Shown one piece after another: positions 9,348-17,574 of a stretch of 64,000 nt of DNA. The notes beneath the pieces were generated by a model. The model did no database searches. It saw only the letters and a program-made list of their open reading frames with translations, and was not told the DNA's origin. The DNA comes from Oligoflexia bacterium (GTDB lineage Bacteria; Bdellovibrionota_G; JALEGL01). The translations under genes and the position numbers were made by a program. Location of the stretch: NCBI GenBank assembly GCA_035326705.1, contig DAOLES010000001.1:499653-563652 (forward strand), written 5' to 3'. Numbering within the stretch: position 1 is the first letter of the stretch; each line of letters starts with the position of its first letter.

Positions 9348-12300
9348 TTGAATTTAACAGATTTAAAAAAAATACTTGTTCTTTGTTTAGTTCTTAATTT
9401 AATAAGTCCAATTCAACTAGCTTATGCAGTTGAAAAAAAGCCTGAACAAAGAACTGGACAAATATCCAACCCTATTTTTAAAGCCTTTAATATCCCTGAC
9501 TATAAGGTTGATGCTGCTTTGGCAGAAAAAATTCGTGAAGAGTTGCGCTTGCTAAATCGTCTTGCTAAGCGTAAACAACCCGCCAACCAAACTGCCGAAG
9601 TCTATTTTAGAATGGCTGACCTATACTGGCTTTACGAACGTTCTGAGTATTTTAAAAAAATGGATGATTTTGAACGTAAGTATGATCTTTTTCTAAAAAA
9701 GAAGATTGCCAAAGAACCGGTTGAACCAAAGTTTTCTGGTGCTCGATCATTTAATCTTTATAAGAGAATTGTAAAAATTGCTCCTAACTATGACCGCTTG
9801 GATGAAGTTTTGTTTTTAGCAGGCTTTCATGCCAGTGAGATCAACTCAAAAGATGCCGTAAAATACTTAAACCTGCTCATCAAACGTTTTCCTAAAAGTA
9901 AATATTCAACCGGTGCATACATGACACTTGGTGATTATTATTTTAATAATAGAGATTTCAACAAAGCAATCAATGCTTACAGTGTTGTTTTAAAATCAGA
10001 AAACCAATTTAATACCAGCGCACTTTATAAGATATCTTGGTGTTACTATAACAAAAGTAACATCAATGGTGCGCTTAAAGTCATGCAGAAAGTTGTCAAA
10101 ATCTCAAAAGATAAACAAAATGAGATTAACTTACGTCGTGAAGCCTTAAAAGATCTTATTTTATTTTACTCTGACCTTGGTCTAATAGAACCCGCTAGAA
10201 AGTACTTTGTATCCATTGGTGAACCAGAGTATGCACGTTTGGTCATTGAGAAGTTAGCCAATATCTACTTTGAAAAATCAGAATACAACAAAGCGGTAAA
10301 TGCCTTACAAAAACTCATCTCGTTGGATCCTTACCACCCAGATGCTCCAAGGCATCATTCTAAAATTATTGAGTCTTATGAAAAAAGTGAGCAGTTACAG
10401 CGTGCCATGCGTGAAATGCAAATCTTCATGCCCCGCTATTTACCCGGCTCTGCTTGGGATAGACAAAATAAAGGCAGAAGCGATGCTTTAGAATATGCTT
10501 ACAACCGATCTGAAGTGTATGCACGGTTTTTGGCAAAGCATCACCATGAAATGGCTCAGAAAAGCGAAACATCGAATAAAGTTAAAGCCCAAAATTATAC
10601 GGAACTTGCTCTTAAGTTTTATGACAATTACGTTAAGTGGTTTGAAAATCATAAAAATGGCTATGAAATGCGCTTTTTATACGCCAATCTCTTATTTAAG
10701 AACAAAGTCTATGAAAAATCTGCAGAACAGTATGCAGCAATGCTTAAAGCTCAGAAAGAAGGGACAAAGAATCAATTGGCTCTCATTGGTTTAATTGACT
10801 CATTAAGCCGATTAGAAGAAGCCTATTATGCTGGTGTTGAAAAAACAATCAAAAACAAGAAAAGTGATACCTATGTAAAAACACCCCTTTCAAATTATGC
10901 AAAACGGCTTATCGCGGCAGACACTGCTTACCAAAAACGTTACCCAAAAGATGAACGTGCTTCAAAAGTATACTTTCAGATTGCACAACTGTATTATAAT
11001 TACAATCAGTTCGATACTTCTCAAAAAATATTTTTTGATGTGATTAGACGTTACCCGGACTCCCCCGCTGCCAATGCATCTAGACATTTGATCTTGGATA
11101 TTTACAACATCCAAAAGGATTGGGATAATCTTGAAAAATATGCGTCTGAATATCTTGCTGTAAAAAGTTTTGCAACACCAGAAAACAAAAAGCTTATGCT
11201 TGAACTGATTCAAGGCTCTATTTTCCAAAAAGCAAAAGGCTTAGAAGAAAAAAGCAAGTTTATTGAGGCAGCGAGAAAATATGAAAGCTTGGCCGATAAA
11301 TATCCTGAATCAAAATTTGCAGACAAAGCCTTATACAATGCTGCAATTGATTACCTAAACGGCAACGATTCAAATTCAGCATTAAAAACATCTAGACGCT
11401 TTTTAAAAGACTATTCAAAATCTCCTTTGGTTCCAAAGATGATTCTTGCTTTAGCAACACACTTTGACAATAAACTAGATTACTTAAATGCCTCCGAACA
11501 GTTTGAAATTCTAGCAACTCGGTTTCCACAATCTGAACTTGCTTCAGCAGCTTTATACAATGCTGCCCTCTATAGAGAGCATTTAAAACAATACGATCAA
11601 TCTCTTAAAAACTATAATCTTTATATCAGTCGATACCCAAAATCTGATGATGTTCATGATGCTTATTTTGCAACAGGTTTGATTTATGAAAAAATCAAAG
11701 ATTGGAAAAAAGCAAGTGCTGTTTTTTATAACTTCCCAAATCGTTACCCAAAACAAAAAGAAAAATTTGCTGAAGCTTCTTATAGAAGAGGTTTTGCACA
11801 AAAAAACATTGGAAACATCAACGCAAGAAACGCTTCATACAATGAAGCTATTAAAAATGCTAAGCGCTATAAATCAGGTATTTCTTATGCTGCAAAAGCT
11901 CAATTTGAATTAGTTCAAGAAAAATTTGATGAGTTTAATAGAATTGAATTTAGAATGCCTCAACGTGCTCTAGCGGCTTCAATTGAAAGAAAGGCCAAGT
12001 TATTAAAAGAGCTTAAAGATGATTACTTTTCAATCATTGACTTGGGTGATGCTGAAGTTGGTGTAAAGTCTTTGTACCATGTTGGTCTTATCTATCAGAA
12101 CTTCAGTCTAGCACTGTTTAATGCTCCCGTCCCAAATGGTTTAAGTATGGAACAAGAGCAAATGTATCAAGAAGAATTGCAAAACAGAGCCTTGCCAATT
12201 GAGCAAAAAGCAATTGAAGCTTATGAAAAAGCAATAAGTAAGGCCTTTGAACTGAATGTTTATAACGACTGGACTGTTAAGGCTTATGACAACTTAACCC

Positions 12301-13445
12301 AATATAAACCTGACAAATACCCGCAGCGCCAAGGTGAATCCTATATTCAATGGTTTATCAACGAACCCCTCATTGAATTCAACGCTAAAGCTGGTTTATT
12401 AAAGCCTGAAACAAAAAGTATTGTTACTGACAGATCACCATTTTTAGTGCCCGACCAAGCTCGTGCGTCTTCAGCTGAAGCTTTGGCTAGCCAAATCAGA
12501 AAAAATGAAGCCGCAATCAATGCCAATCCCAGAGCTGTTAGTGCTTATACACGTTTAGCTGACATTTATCGTTTGCTTGACCTACATTATAAAGCGAAAC
12601 AAGCTTATGAAAATGCCTCTCTCATCCGCCCTTCTGACCAAGGAATATTGCTAAATTTGGCCTACTCTTCTTTTGAAAGCAATGATAAAAATTCTTTACG
12701 TTTGTTTGCTGAAGTTGCACGTCAAAATAAGAACAATTGGACCATTGCCAATAACTTGATTACTGCTCAAAGAAAACTTGGCAACAAAAACCAGGCTCTA
12801 AACAATATTCAAGGAATCATGTCAAAAAACAAAACCAATGTTTATGCCATCAATAATCTTGGTTTGTTGTATTATGAAACTGGCAAAAGTGAGTTGGCTG
12901 AGTTGACTTTCCAAAAAGCCAAAAAATACAACCCTAAAAATGCCGAAACCTTCAATAACTTGGGCATGGTATACTTAAAAATGGGCTTTTATAATAGTGC
13001 TATAAAAGAGTTTAACTCTGCAATTAATCTAGACAAAAACTTAATAGAGCCTGTGATCAACTTAGGTAATATCTATTTAGATCATGCAAACTTTGACGAT
13101 GCTATTAAAATGTATAAAAAAGCACTCAGTATTGAACCTTTAAATCAGAGCGCCAAGCTTAACCTAGGCGTTGCTTTGATTGCAAAAAATCAAATTGAGG
13201 AAGCCAATCAACATTTTATGGATATTAATCAAGTTAACCCTAACTTTGCAGAAAATGCTTTTAATTTAGGTCTGATTAACCATTTAAAGCTTCAAAACAA
13301 AGAAGAAGCCATAAAAAACTATAAGCGTTTTATTAATTTAAAAGGAAAAACTATCCCTAAAACACATCCAGTGTATAATATGCTTAGACAGGCGCAATCT
13401 ATGAAACAACCTAAACCGAATGATTTAGGAGGAGAAAAAAAGTAA
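9348..13445 (+). CDS. Giant periplasmic TPR protein (GltD/AgmU- or AgmK-like)
   Basis: A 1365-residue exported protein with signal peptide KILVLCLVLNLISPIQLAYA. TPR or Sel1-like helical repeats cover nearly the whole length. The clearest canonical TPRs are at about 1060-1340, for example AETFNNLGMVYLKMGFYNSA and EPVINLGNIYLDHANFDDAI. The start is a TTG at 9348, backed by GGAG 7 nt upstream and by the signal peptide; no ATG fits. Its stop overlaps the next start (TAATG at 13443). Size and repeat content recall AgmU/GltD (about 1200 aa) and AgmK/GltI of the Myxococcus gliding complex. It probably scaffolds a periplasm-spanning assembly; this is inference from architecture and neighbours. Confidence 0.75.
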   Translation: MNLTDLKKILVLCLVLNLISPIQLAYAVEKKPEQRTGQISNPIFKAFNIPDYKVDAALAEKIREELRLLNRLAKRKQPANQTAEVYFRMADLYWLYERSEYFKKMDDFERKYDLFLKKKIAKEPVEPKFSGARSFNLYKRIVKIAPNYDRLDEVLFLAGFHASEINSKDAVKYLNLLIKRFPKSKYSTGAYMTLGDYYFNNRDFNKAINAYSVVLKSENQFNTSALYKISWCYYNKSNINGALKVMQKVVKISKDKQNEINLRREALKDLILFYSDLGLIEPARKYFVSIGEPEYARLVIEKLANIYFEKSEYNKAVNALQKLISLDPYHPDAPRHHSKIIESYEKSEQLQRAMREMQIFMPRYLPGSAWDRQNKGRSDALEYAYNRSEVYARFLAKHHHEMAQKSETSNKVKAQNYTELALKFYDNYVKWFENHKNGYEMRFLYANLLFKNKVYEKSAEQYAAMLKAQKEGTKNQLALIGLIDSLSRLEEAYYAGVEKTIKNKKSDTYVKTPLSNYAKRLIAADTAYQKRYPKDERASKVYFQIAQLYYNYNQFDTSQKIFFDVIRRYPDSPAANASRHLILDIYNIQKDWDNLEKYASEYLAVKSFATPENKKLMLELIQGSIFQKAKGLEEKSKFIEAARKYESLADKYPESKFADKALYNAAIDYLNGNDSNSALKTSRRFLKDYSKSPLVPKMILALATHFDNKLDYLNASEQFEILATRFPQSELASAALYNAALYREHLKQYDQSLKNYNLYISRYPKSDDVHDAYFATGLIYEKIKDWKKASAVFYNFPNRYPKQKEKFAEASYRRGFAQKNIGNINARNASYNEAIKNAKRYKSGISYAAKAQFELVQEKFDEFNRIEFRMPQRALAASIERKAKLLKELKDDYFSIIDLGDAEVGVKSLYHVGLIYQNFSLALFNAPVPNGLSMEQEQMYQEELQNRALPIEQKAIEAYEKAISKAFELNVYNDWTVKAYDNLTQYKPDKYPQRQGESYIQWFINEPLIEFNAKAGLLKPETKSIVTDRSPFLVPDQARASSAEALASQIRKNEAAINANPRAVSAYTRLADIYRLLDLHYKAKQAYENASLIRPSDQGILLNLAYSSFESNDKNSLRLFAEVARQNKNNWTIANNLITAQRKLGNKNQALNNIQGIMSKNKTNVYAINNLGLLYYETGKSELAELTFQKAKKYNPKNAETFNNLGMVYLKMGFYNSAIKEFNSAINLDKNLIEPVINLGNIYLDHANFDDAIKMYKKALSIEPLNQSAKLNLGVALIAKNQIEEANQHFMDINQVNPNFAENAFNLGLINHLKLQNKEEAIKNYKRFINLKGKTIPKTHPVYNMLRQAQSMKQPKPNDLGGEKK

Positions 13446-13711
13446 TGCAAAAAATGTTAAACCCATTATTTTACGCAATTATCATTATTCTTGGTTGTTC
13501 TATGGTCCAAAATGCTTTTGCACAAAGCACAGGAGCTAATAAAAAGCCTAAAGTGACCGTTTACAACTTTGATGAAGTTGATATTTTAGGAAATGTAAAA
13601 AAGCCTGATGGTGTAACTGTAAAAGAAAGGCCTGAAACATATTTTAAACGTTTGTTAAATCTTGATGAATCATTTATACCCAATATTATTAGATCCGTTG
13701 AGGACTTTTAA
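13445..13711 (+). CDS. Small exported protein of the Glt-like cluster
   Basis: An 88-residue protein with a signal peptide (LFYAIIIILGCSMVQNAFAQ) and a short mature part of about 60 residues, KPKVTVYNFDEVDILGNVKK then a charged C-terminus. Start and stop overlap the neighbours by one base on each side (TAATG at both junctions), so it is translationally coupled in the middle of the cluster and almost certainly functions with it. Its size and position recall the small periplasmic GltF/NfsF, but I see no sequence feature that proves this. Confidence 0.7.
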   Translation: MQKMLNPLFYAIIIILGCSMVQNAFAQSTGANKKPKVTVYNFDEVDILGNVKKPDGVTVKERPETYFKRLLNLDESFIPNIIRSVEDF

Positions 13712-15150
13712 TGAAACCATTAAAACCCAGAAGTAAAAATCAAAGCATTGTTTTTGATGATGAAACCTTAAAAATTAGTTTTAAGGTCGATAAAAATAAC
13801 TCTAGCCCTATTATTAACTCTGATAAGCTTCGCTTACGTGTTACTGTATTAGCCTTTAATCAAATTATCAATGATACGTTGCTGCAAAAAAATGAACTCC
13901 ACTATTTTGGTTCTCATAAAAATGCGAGCATTAAGTTACCTTCAGATTATATTAATAAAAAGCTCGATATCTTAAAGCTCAATACAGATGGAACCATAAC
14001 CTTAAAAATCACTCCTGATGCAAGTGGTTACTTAGAGTATGGCGATCAACTGACCGCAGTTGAAGAACAAGTTGGGATTGAAAAAAAGAATTACAAAGAA
14101 GCAACTTTGCCCATCGGCAGCAAAGGGTTTTTGGTATATGACACGATTATAATCTATTTTGAATCTGTCTCACAAGATGAAACTGTTGTTCCTTTTTCAT
14201 GGAAACAACAACTTAAAGATCCTTATTTCATTAAATGGTTTGCAGTGTCTGCGGCTATCCACTTGCTCATATTTATTTTAGCTTATGTCATGCCAAAACC
14301 TGACTTAGAGGATAAAACTGAAAAAATTAGAAAACAATACAAAAAGATTGTTGTTCAGAGTCAAGAAATGAAAAAGTACCAACCTGCTATTGTTCGATCT
14401 AAACAGCTTAGAGGTAACGTTGGTAAAGAAGGCAGTGGCGCAAAAGCTGGTGGTCAAGAAGGCCGCAGGGGCCGTGGTGTAAAGGGAAGAAAAGGCCCTA
14501 AGACCAATCGTGTTGACGTTAATAAAACTGGGGTTCTCAGCTTCTTTAGTAAGAATGACAACTCTGTTTTAAATGATTTGATTGGCTCTGGTTCTAACAT
14601 CACTGAATCTATTGATAGATTAGGTAGTAAGGATGCGCGCCAAGGATTGCCTGGAGAAACAACAGTTAGAGAAGGCAAAGGCTTAAGAGGCTCAGCATCT
14701 GGTGGTGGAAACAATACTGCAACGATTGGCCAAGGCTTAGGTACCAAAGGTAAAGGTGGCGGCAATAAAAATATGGGCGGTCTTTCTGATTTTGGAACTG
14801 GAGACAAGAATGTTTCAGTTTCTGCAAGTATTGATGATGAAGAAGTTTACATTCAAGGTAATATTCCAAAAGAAGTTATTGCAAGAATTATTAGAAACCA
14901 TTTAGGTCAAATTAGATCTTGTTATGAAAGACAAGTGATTAGACAGCCTGATCTGCGCGGTAAGATTGTTGTAAGATTTGTTATTGGTCTTCAAGGACGT
15001 GTGACCAGTACGAGTATTGCTGAAACAGGCATGAACAATGCCGCTGTTGAAGGCTGTATTCAAAGGGTTGTACGTAGAATGCCATTTCCTAAGCCCGGTG
15101 GAGGTGTTGTAGAGGTGGTTTATCCATTTACTTTTAACTTAGCAACCTAA
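13711..15150 (+). CDS. TonB-like protein with AgmX/PglI C-terminal domain
   Basis: A 479-residue inner-membrane protein with no signal peptide. Residues 1-165 form a cytoplasmic beta-rich domain, with one membrane helix at about 176-195 (FAVSAAIHLLIFILAYVMPK). A Gly/Lys-rich linker (about 230-370) follows. The C-terminal domain (about 383-479) begins PKEVIARIIRNHLGQIRSCY, contains a second conserved Cys (EGCIQ), and ends MPFPKPGGGVVEVVYPF. That domain is the AgmX/PglI type, a TonB-like fold found in GltG and GltJ of the Myxococcus gliding machine. The likely job is transducing inner-membrane energy to periplasmic and outer-membrane partners. No TolQR/AglRQS motor genes are present nearby. Translationally coupled to the preceding gene. 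Confidence 0.82.
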   Translation: MKPLKPRSKNQSIVFDDETLKISFKVDKNNSSPIINSDKLRLRVTVLAFNQIINDTLLQKNELHYFGSHKNASIKLPSDYINKKLDILKLNTDGTITLKITPDASGYLEYGDQLTAVEEQVGIEKKNYKEATLPIGSKGFLVYDTIIIYFESVSQDETVVPFSWKQQLKDPYFIKWFAVSAAIHLLIFILAYVMPKPDLEDKTEKIRKQYKKIVVQSQEMKKYQPAIVRSKQLRGNVGKEGSGAKAGGQEGRRGRGVKGRKGPKTNRVDVNKTGVLSFFSKNDNSVLNDLIGSGSNITESIDRLGSKDARQGLPGETTVREGKGLRGSASGGGNNTATIGQGLGTKGKGGGNKNMGGLSDFGTGDKNVSVSASIDDEEVYIQGNIPKEVIARIIRNHLGQIRSCYERQVIRQPDLRGKIVVRFVIGLQGRVTSTSIAETGMNNAAVEGCIQRVVRRMPFPKPGGGVVEVVYPFTFNLAT

Positions 15151-15163
15151 GAAAGAAGCAATT

Positions 15164-15748
15164 ATGAGAAGAGTTACAGTTATAAGTCTAATAGTTATGT
15201 TCATTGCAACATCACAGTTACCTGCTGAAAACTTATTTGGTGAATTCAGAAGATTACCTGATGAAATAGAAAAAGGCTTTTATATTGGTGCTGATGTTGG
15301 AATATCAATTCTTAATGGTGCTGTTGATGGTACAGCTCCTGCAGAAACAACCACCAACCCTGGAACAACGCTTTCATTTAATATGGGTTACGACATTACA
15401 AAAAATATTAGCATTGAAAGTCTATTTGGCTTTGCCATTCACGAAGCCTCCCCCCAAGATCCACAATTAGAAGGTGGGGTTAATTTTTTCTCTGGCAACT
15501 TACTTTTAAAACTACAAAAACCAATTGGACGTTGGAATCCTTTTGTAGCTGCAGGTGGAGGGGTTGTATTTACTGGGCCTGAGTTTGTTGACGGTGAAAA
15601 ATACAAAATGAGTATAGCCGGTGCTGCAGGCATAGAGTATTACACTTTATTAAGACACTACTCTTTATACTTTAAGATTAACTACTTTCAGTTTGATTTA
15701 CCCGTAAACATGATATCCCCTGCTTTTGGTATCAAGTATACATTTTAA
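15164..15748 (+). CDS. Second outer-membrane beta-barrel protein of the cluster
   Basis: A 194-residue exported protein: signal peptide (VISLIVMFIATSQLPA), then repeated amphipathic strands such as TLSFNMGYDITKNISIESLF, WNPFVAAGGGVVFTG and YSLYFKINYFQFDLP. The C-terminal strand ends in Phe (AFGIKYTF), the classic outer-membrane barrel signature. It resembles the OmpA-like eight-strand barrel families seen in myxobacterial gene sets. It lies 13 nt downstream of the TonB-like gene and closes the plus-strand run. A GltH/NfsH-like role is possible. Confidence 0.75.
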   Translation: MRRVTVISLIVMFIATSQLPAENLFGEFRRLPDEIEKGFYIGADVGISILNGAVDGTAPAETTTNPGTTLSFNMGYDITKNISIESLFGFAIHEASPQDPQLEGGVNFFSGNLLLKLQKPIGRWNPFVAAGGGVVFTGPEFVDGEKYKMSIAGAAGIEYYTLLRHYSLYFKINYFQFDLPVNMISPAFGIKYTF

Positions 15749-15900
15749 AAAGCCAAAAACGATTTAAAACCTTATTATTGTATGCTACTTGATATTATAT
15801 GCTGTAACATTTATCGTTATTAACAGTTGCTTAAATATCTACACCAAACGTGATGCCGTCTACATAAACGTGACACACTTAAAGAAACAAATACGCACTT

Positions 15901-15941
15901 AAAAGAAAAGCTAAAACATCAAGAATCAAAGCTTTTCTTTT
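15901..15941 (-). terminator. Stem-loop at the 3' end of the FHA gene, stop codon in the loop
   Basis: A 12-bp perfect inverted repeat: AAAAGAAAAGCT at 15901-15912 and AGCTTTTCTTTT at 15930-15941. The loop contains the stop codon of the minus-strand FHA gene (15919-15921). In the transcript the distal arm is U-rich, so it may act as an intrinsic terminator. The surrounding gap 15749-15918 between convergent genes shows nothing else. Confidence 0.45.
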
Positions 15942-17331
15942 GAACCCCTGCAAATTTAAACTTATAGCTTGCAGTAAATCCTTCCCACGGTGGCTTTGAA
16001 TCGGCAATGATATCTTCGGTCCCTTTTTTTAAACATTGATCTAGTTGGCTGGTTTTAAAATGATCAGAGTCTATTCTTTCTCTATTAACCCGTCCAGCAT
16101 CATTTAAGCTAATTTCTAATGAAATAACGCCAGGTCGCTCAGGGTTTTTTGCATAGTTAACAAAACAATTTTGGACAAATCCTAATTGGTTTTTTATTGA
16201 ACGTTGATAATTTAGAGCCTCTTTTGCACTATCAACTGAAACTTCTTTGTTTTTGTTTTTGCTAAAAGAAAAAAGAGAACCTTTATGTTTTGGAGGCTCA
16301 ACATCCACAGACAATGTTGCTTTACTGATAGCCTTAGCAATATTTTTTCTTCTTTGACTTGTATTTTCTGACAAGTTACTCAAACCAGAAAAATCGATTT
16401 CCTCATCCACAATGTTTCCTAAAACATCTGCCACTTTAAAGTTGGTGTTTTTTGATGATTTTTGACTTTTATTTGATTTAGCAACAGTGTTTCCTTTAGG
16501 TTTTGTTTTGACTTTTTGTTTATTGCTGTTTGTTTGATTTGAATTTTTAACATCAACAGTTGCAGTACTTTCTTCTTGACTATCTGTATCATTGGCTTCC
16601 TGCATAACCAGTTGTGACTTTGATGCATTTTTTTGTAAGAATATAAACATGCCATAGGCTAAAACAGCAGAAACACTCACCATAGCCAAGGCCATCAGAA
16701 AAATCTTAGTTTTTGATGTTCTTTGTAAAGGTACAACTCGGTCAGGAAAAACCGACATATCGGCTTCTCTGGTGGCATTGGTTCCTCTACTTGACTCTAA
16801 GCCAGTTATAATTGTTGGAATATCCAAATCATTATGATCCAAATATTCAATGGATAAGGATACGCCTGAACCATCTTGGCCCAGTGAGGGTTTCTTATTT
16901 GGATTTTTTGGCTCTCTTTTTCTTTTACCTGCTGCATCTTTTTGAGTTACGTCAAGGGCAGTTAAAGAGTCTGGGTTGTCTTTATCTGCATCAAAATGTG
17001 GTTGGTTGAAGATAAATTCAAAGGGTCCACATATAACTCTATCTTTATGGGTGAGCTTGATTTTTGAGATTCTCTCACGATTAACATAAGTACCATTTCT
17101 ACTTTTTAAATCCTGTATATAAACAATACCACTATCCAAAACCTCAATAACAAAGTGATGCCTTGATACAAATGTACTTTTAATGACAATTTGATTGGAA
17201 GGATCTCTACCTACAAGCGTAGAGCCTTTTTTTAATTGAAAAGTCTCAATAAACTTTCCTTGATTGTAAAGTCGTAAGAATACAGCTTTGCGATCAGCTA
17301 CAACCGGTGAGATTTTACTTATCTTTGCCAA
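15919..17331 (-). CDS. FHA-domain membrane protein with AgmX/PglI C-terminal domain (GltG/PglI-like)
   Basis: A 470-residue protein with cytoplasmic FHA domain (about 17-110: GR at 41-42, SRHH at 56-59, NGT at 79-81, the phosphothreonine-binding residues). One membrane helix lies at about 210-232 (FLMALAMVSVSAVLAYGMFI), followed by a Ser/Asn/Lys-rich linker. The C-terminal AgmX/PglI-type domain (about 375-465, NQLGFVQNCFVNYAKNPERP, second Cys in LDQCLKKG) completes the chain. FHA, one helix and a TonB-like tail is the architecture of GltG (PglI) and NfsG of Myxococcus. It is convergent with the main cluster, not in its operon. FHA implies regulation by a Ser/Thr kinase, none of which is seen here. 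Confidence 0.85.
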   Translation of the reverse strand: MAKISKISPVVADRKAVFLRLYNQGKFIETFQLKKGSTLVGRDPSNQIVIKSTFVSRHHFVIEVLDSGIVYIQDLKSRNGTYVNRERISKIKLTHKDRVICGPFEFIFNQPHFDADKDNPDSLTALDVTQKDAAGKRKREPKNPNKKPSLGQDGSGVSLSIEYLDHNDLDIPTIITGLESSRGTNATREADMSVFPDRVVPLQRTSKTKIFLMALAMVSVSAVLAYGMFIFLQKNASKSQLVMQEANDTDSQEESTATVDVKNSNQTNSNKQKVKTKPKGNTVAKSNKSQKSSKNTNFKVADVLGNIVDEEIDFSGLSNLSENTSQRRKNIAKAISKATLSVDVEPPKHKGSLFSFSKNKNKEVSVDSAKEALNYQRSIKNQLGFVQNCFVNYAKNPERPGVISLEISLNDAGRVNRERIDSDHFKTSQLDQCLKKGTEDIIADSKPPWEGFTASYKFKFAGVQKKSFDS

Positions 17332-17485
17332 AAACAGCCCCCAACAAGTCCTAACTTTCTATTTTTACAAAAACAGCGCATATCTTATTAATATTATAAC
17401 GTAAAATAAAGATTAGCAAAAAGCATTTGGTCTTTTAAACCATTATTTTTAAGCCTTAAACAATCCTGAGCTACACAGGCCGTTT

Positions 17486-17502
17486 CAAGGTTTATTACCT
17501 TG
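17486..17502. promoter_or_regulatory. Short hairpin in the FHA-gene / pgi divergent region
   Basis: CAAGGT and ACCTTG separated by TTATT form a perfect 6-bp stem. It is the only notable structure in the 243-nt region between the divergent FHA gene and pgi. It may be an operator or a leader hairpin of pgi. No convincing promoter pair is visible. Confidence 0.25.
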
Positions 17503-17574
17503 TAGATCTAGTTTTAGAGTTTTTTAAAAAGCATTTTCTCGACAATATACCTATTATTCAATAAAGCAGAACCA

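Noticed and set aside
14454..14807. 117-codon minus-strand frame inside the AgmX-like gene
   Set aside because: It is the complement of the Gly/Arg-rich linker; its Pro-rich translation is an artefact of codon bias.
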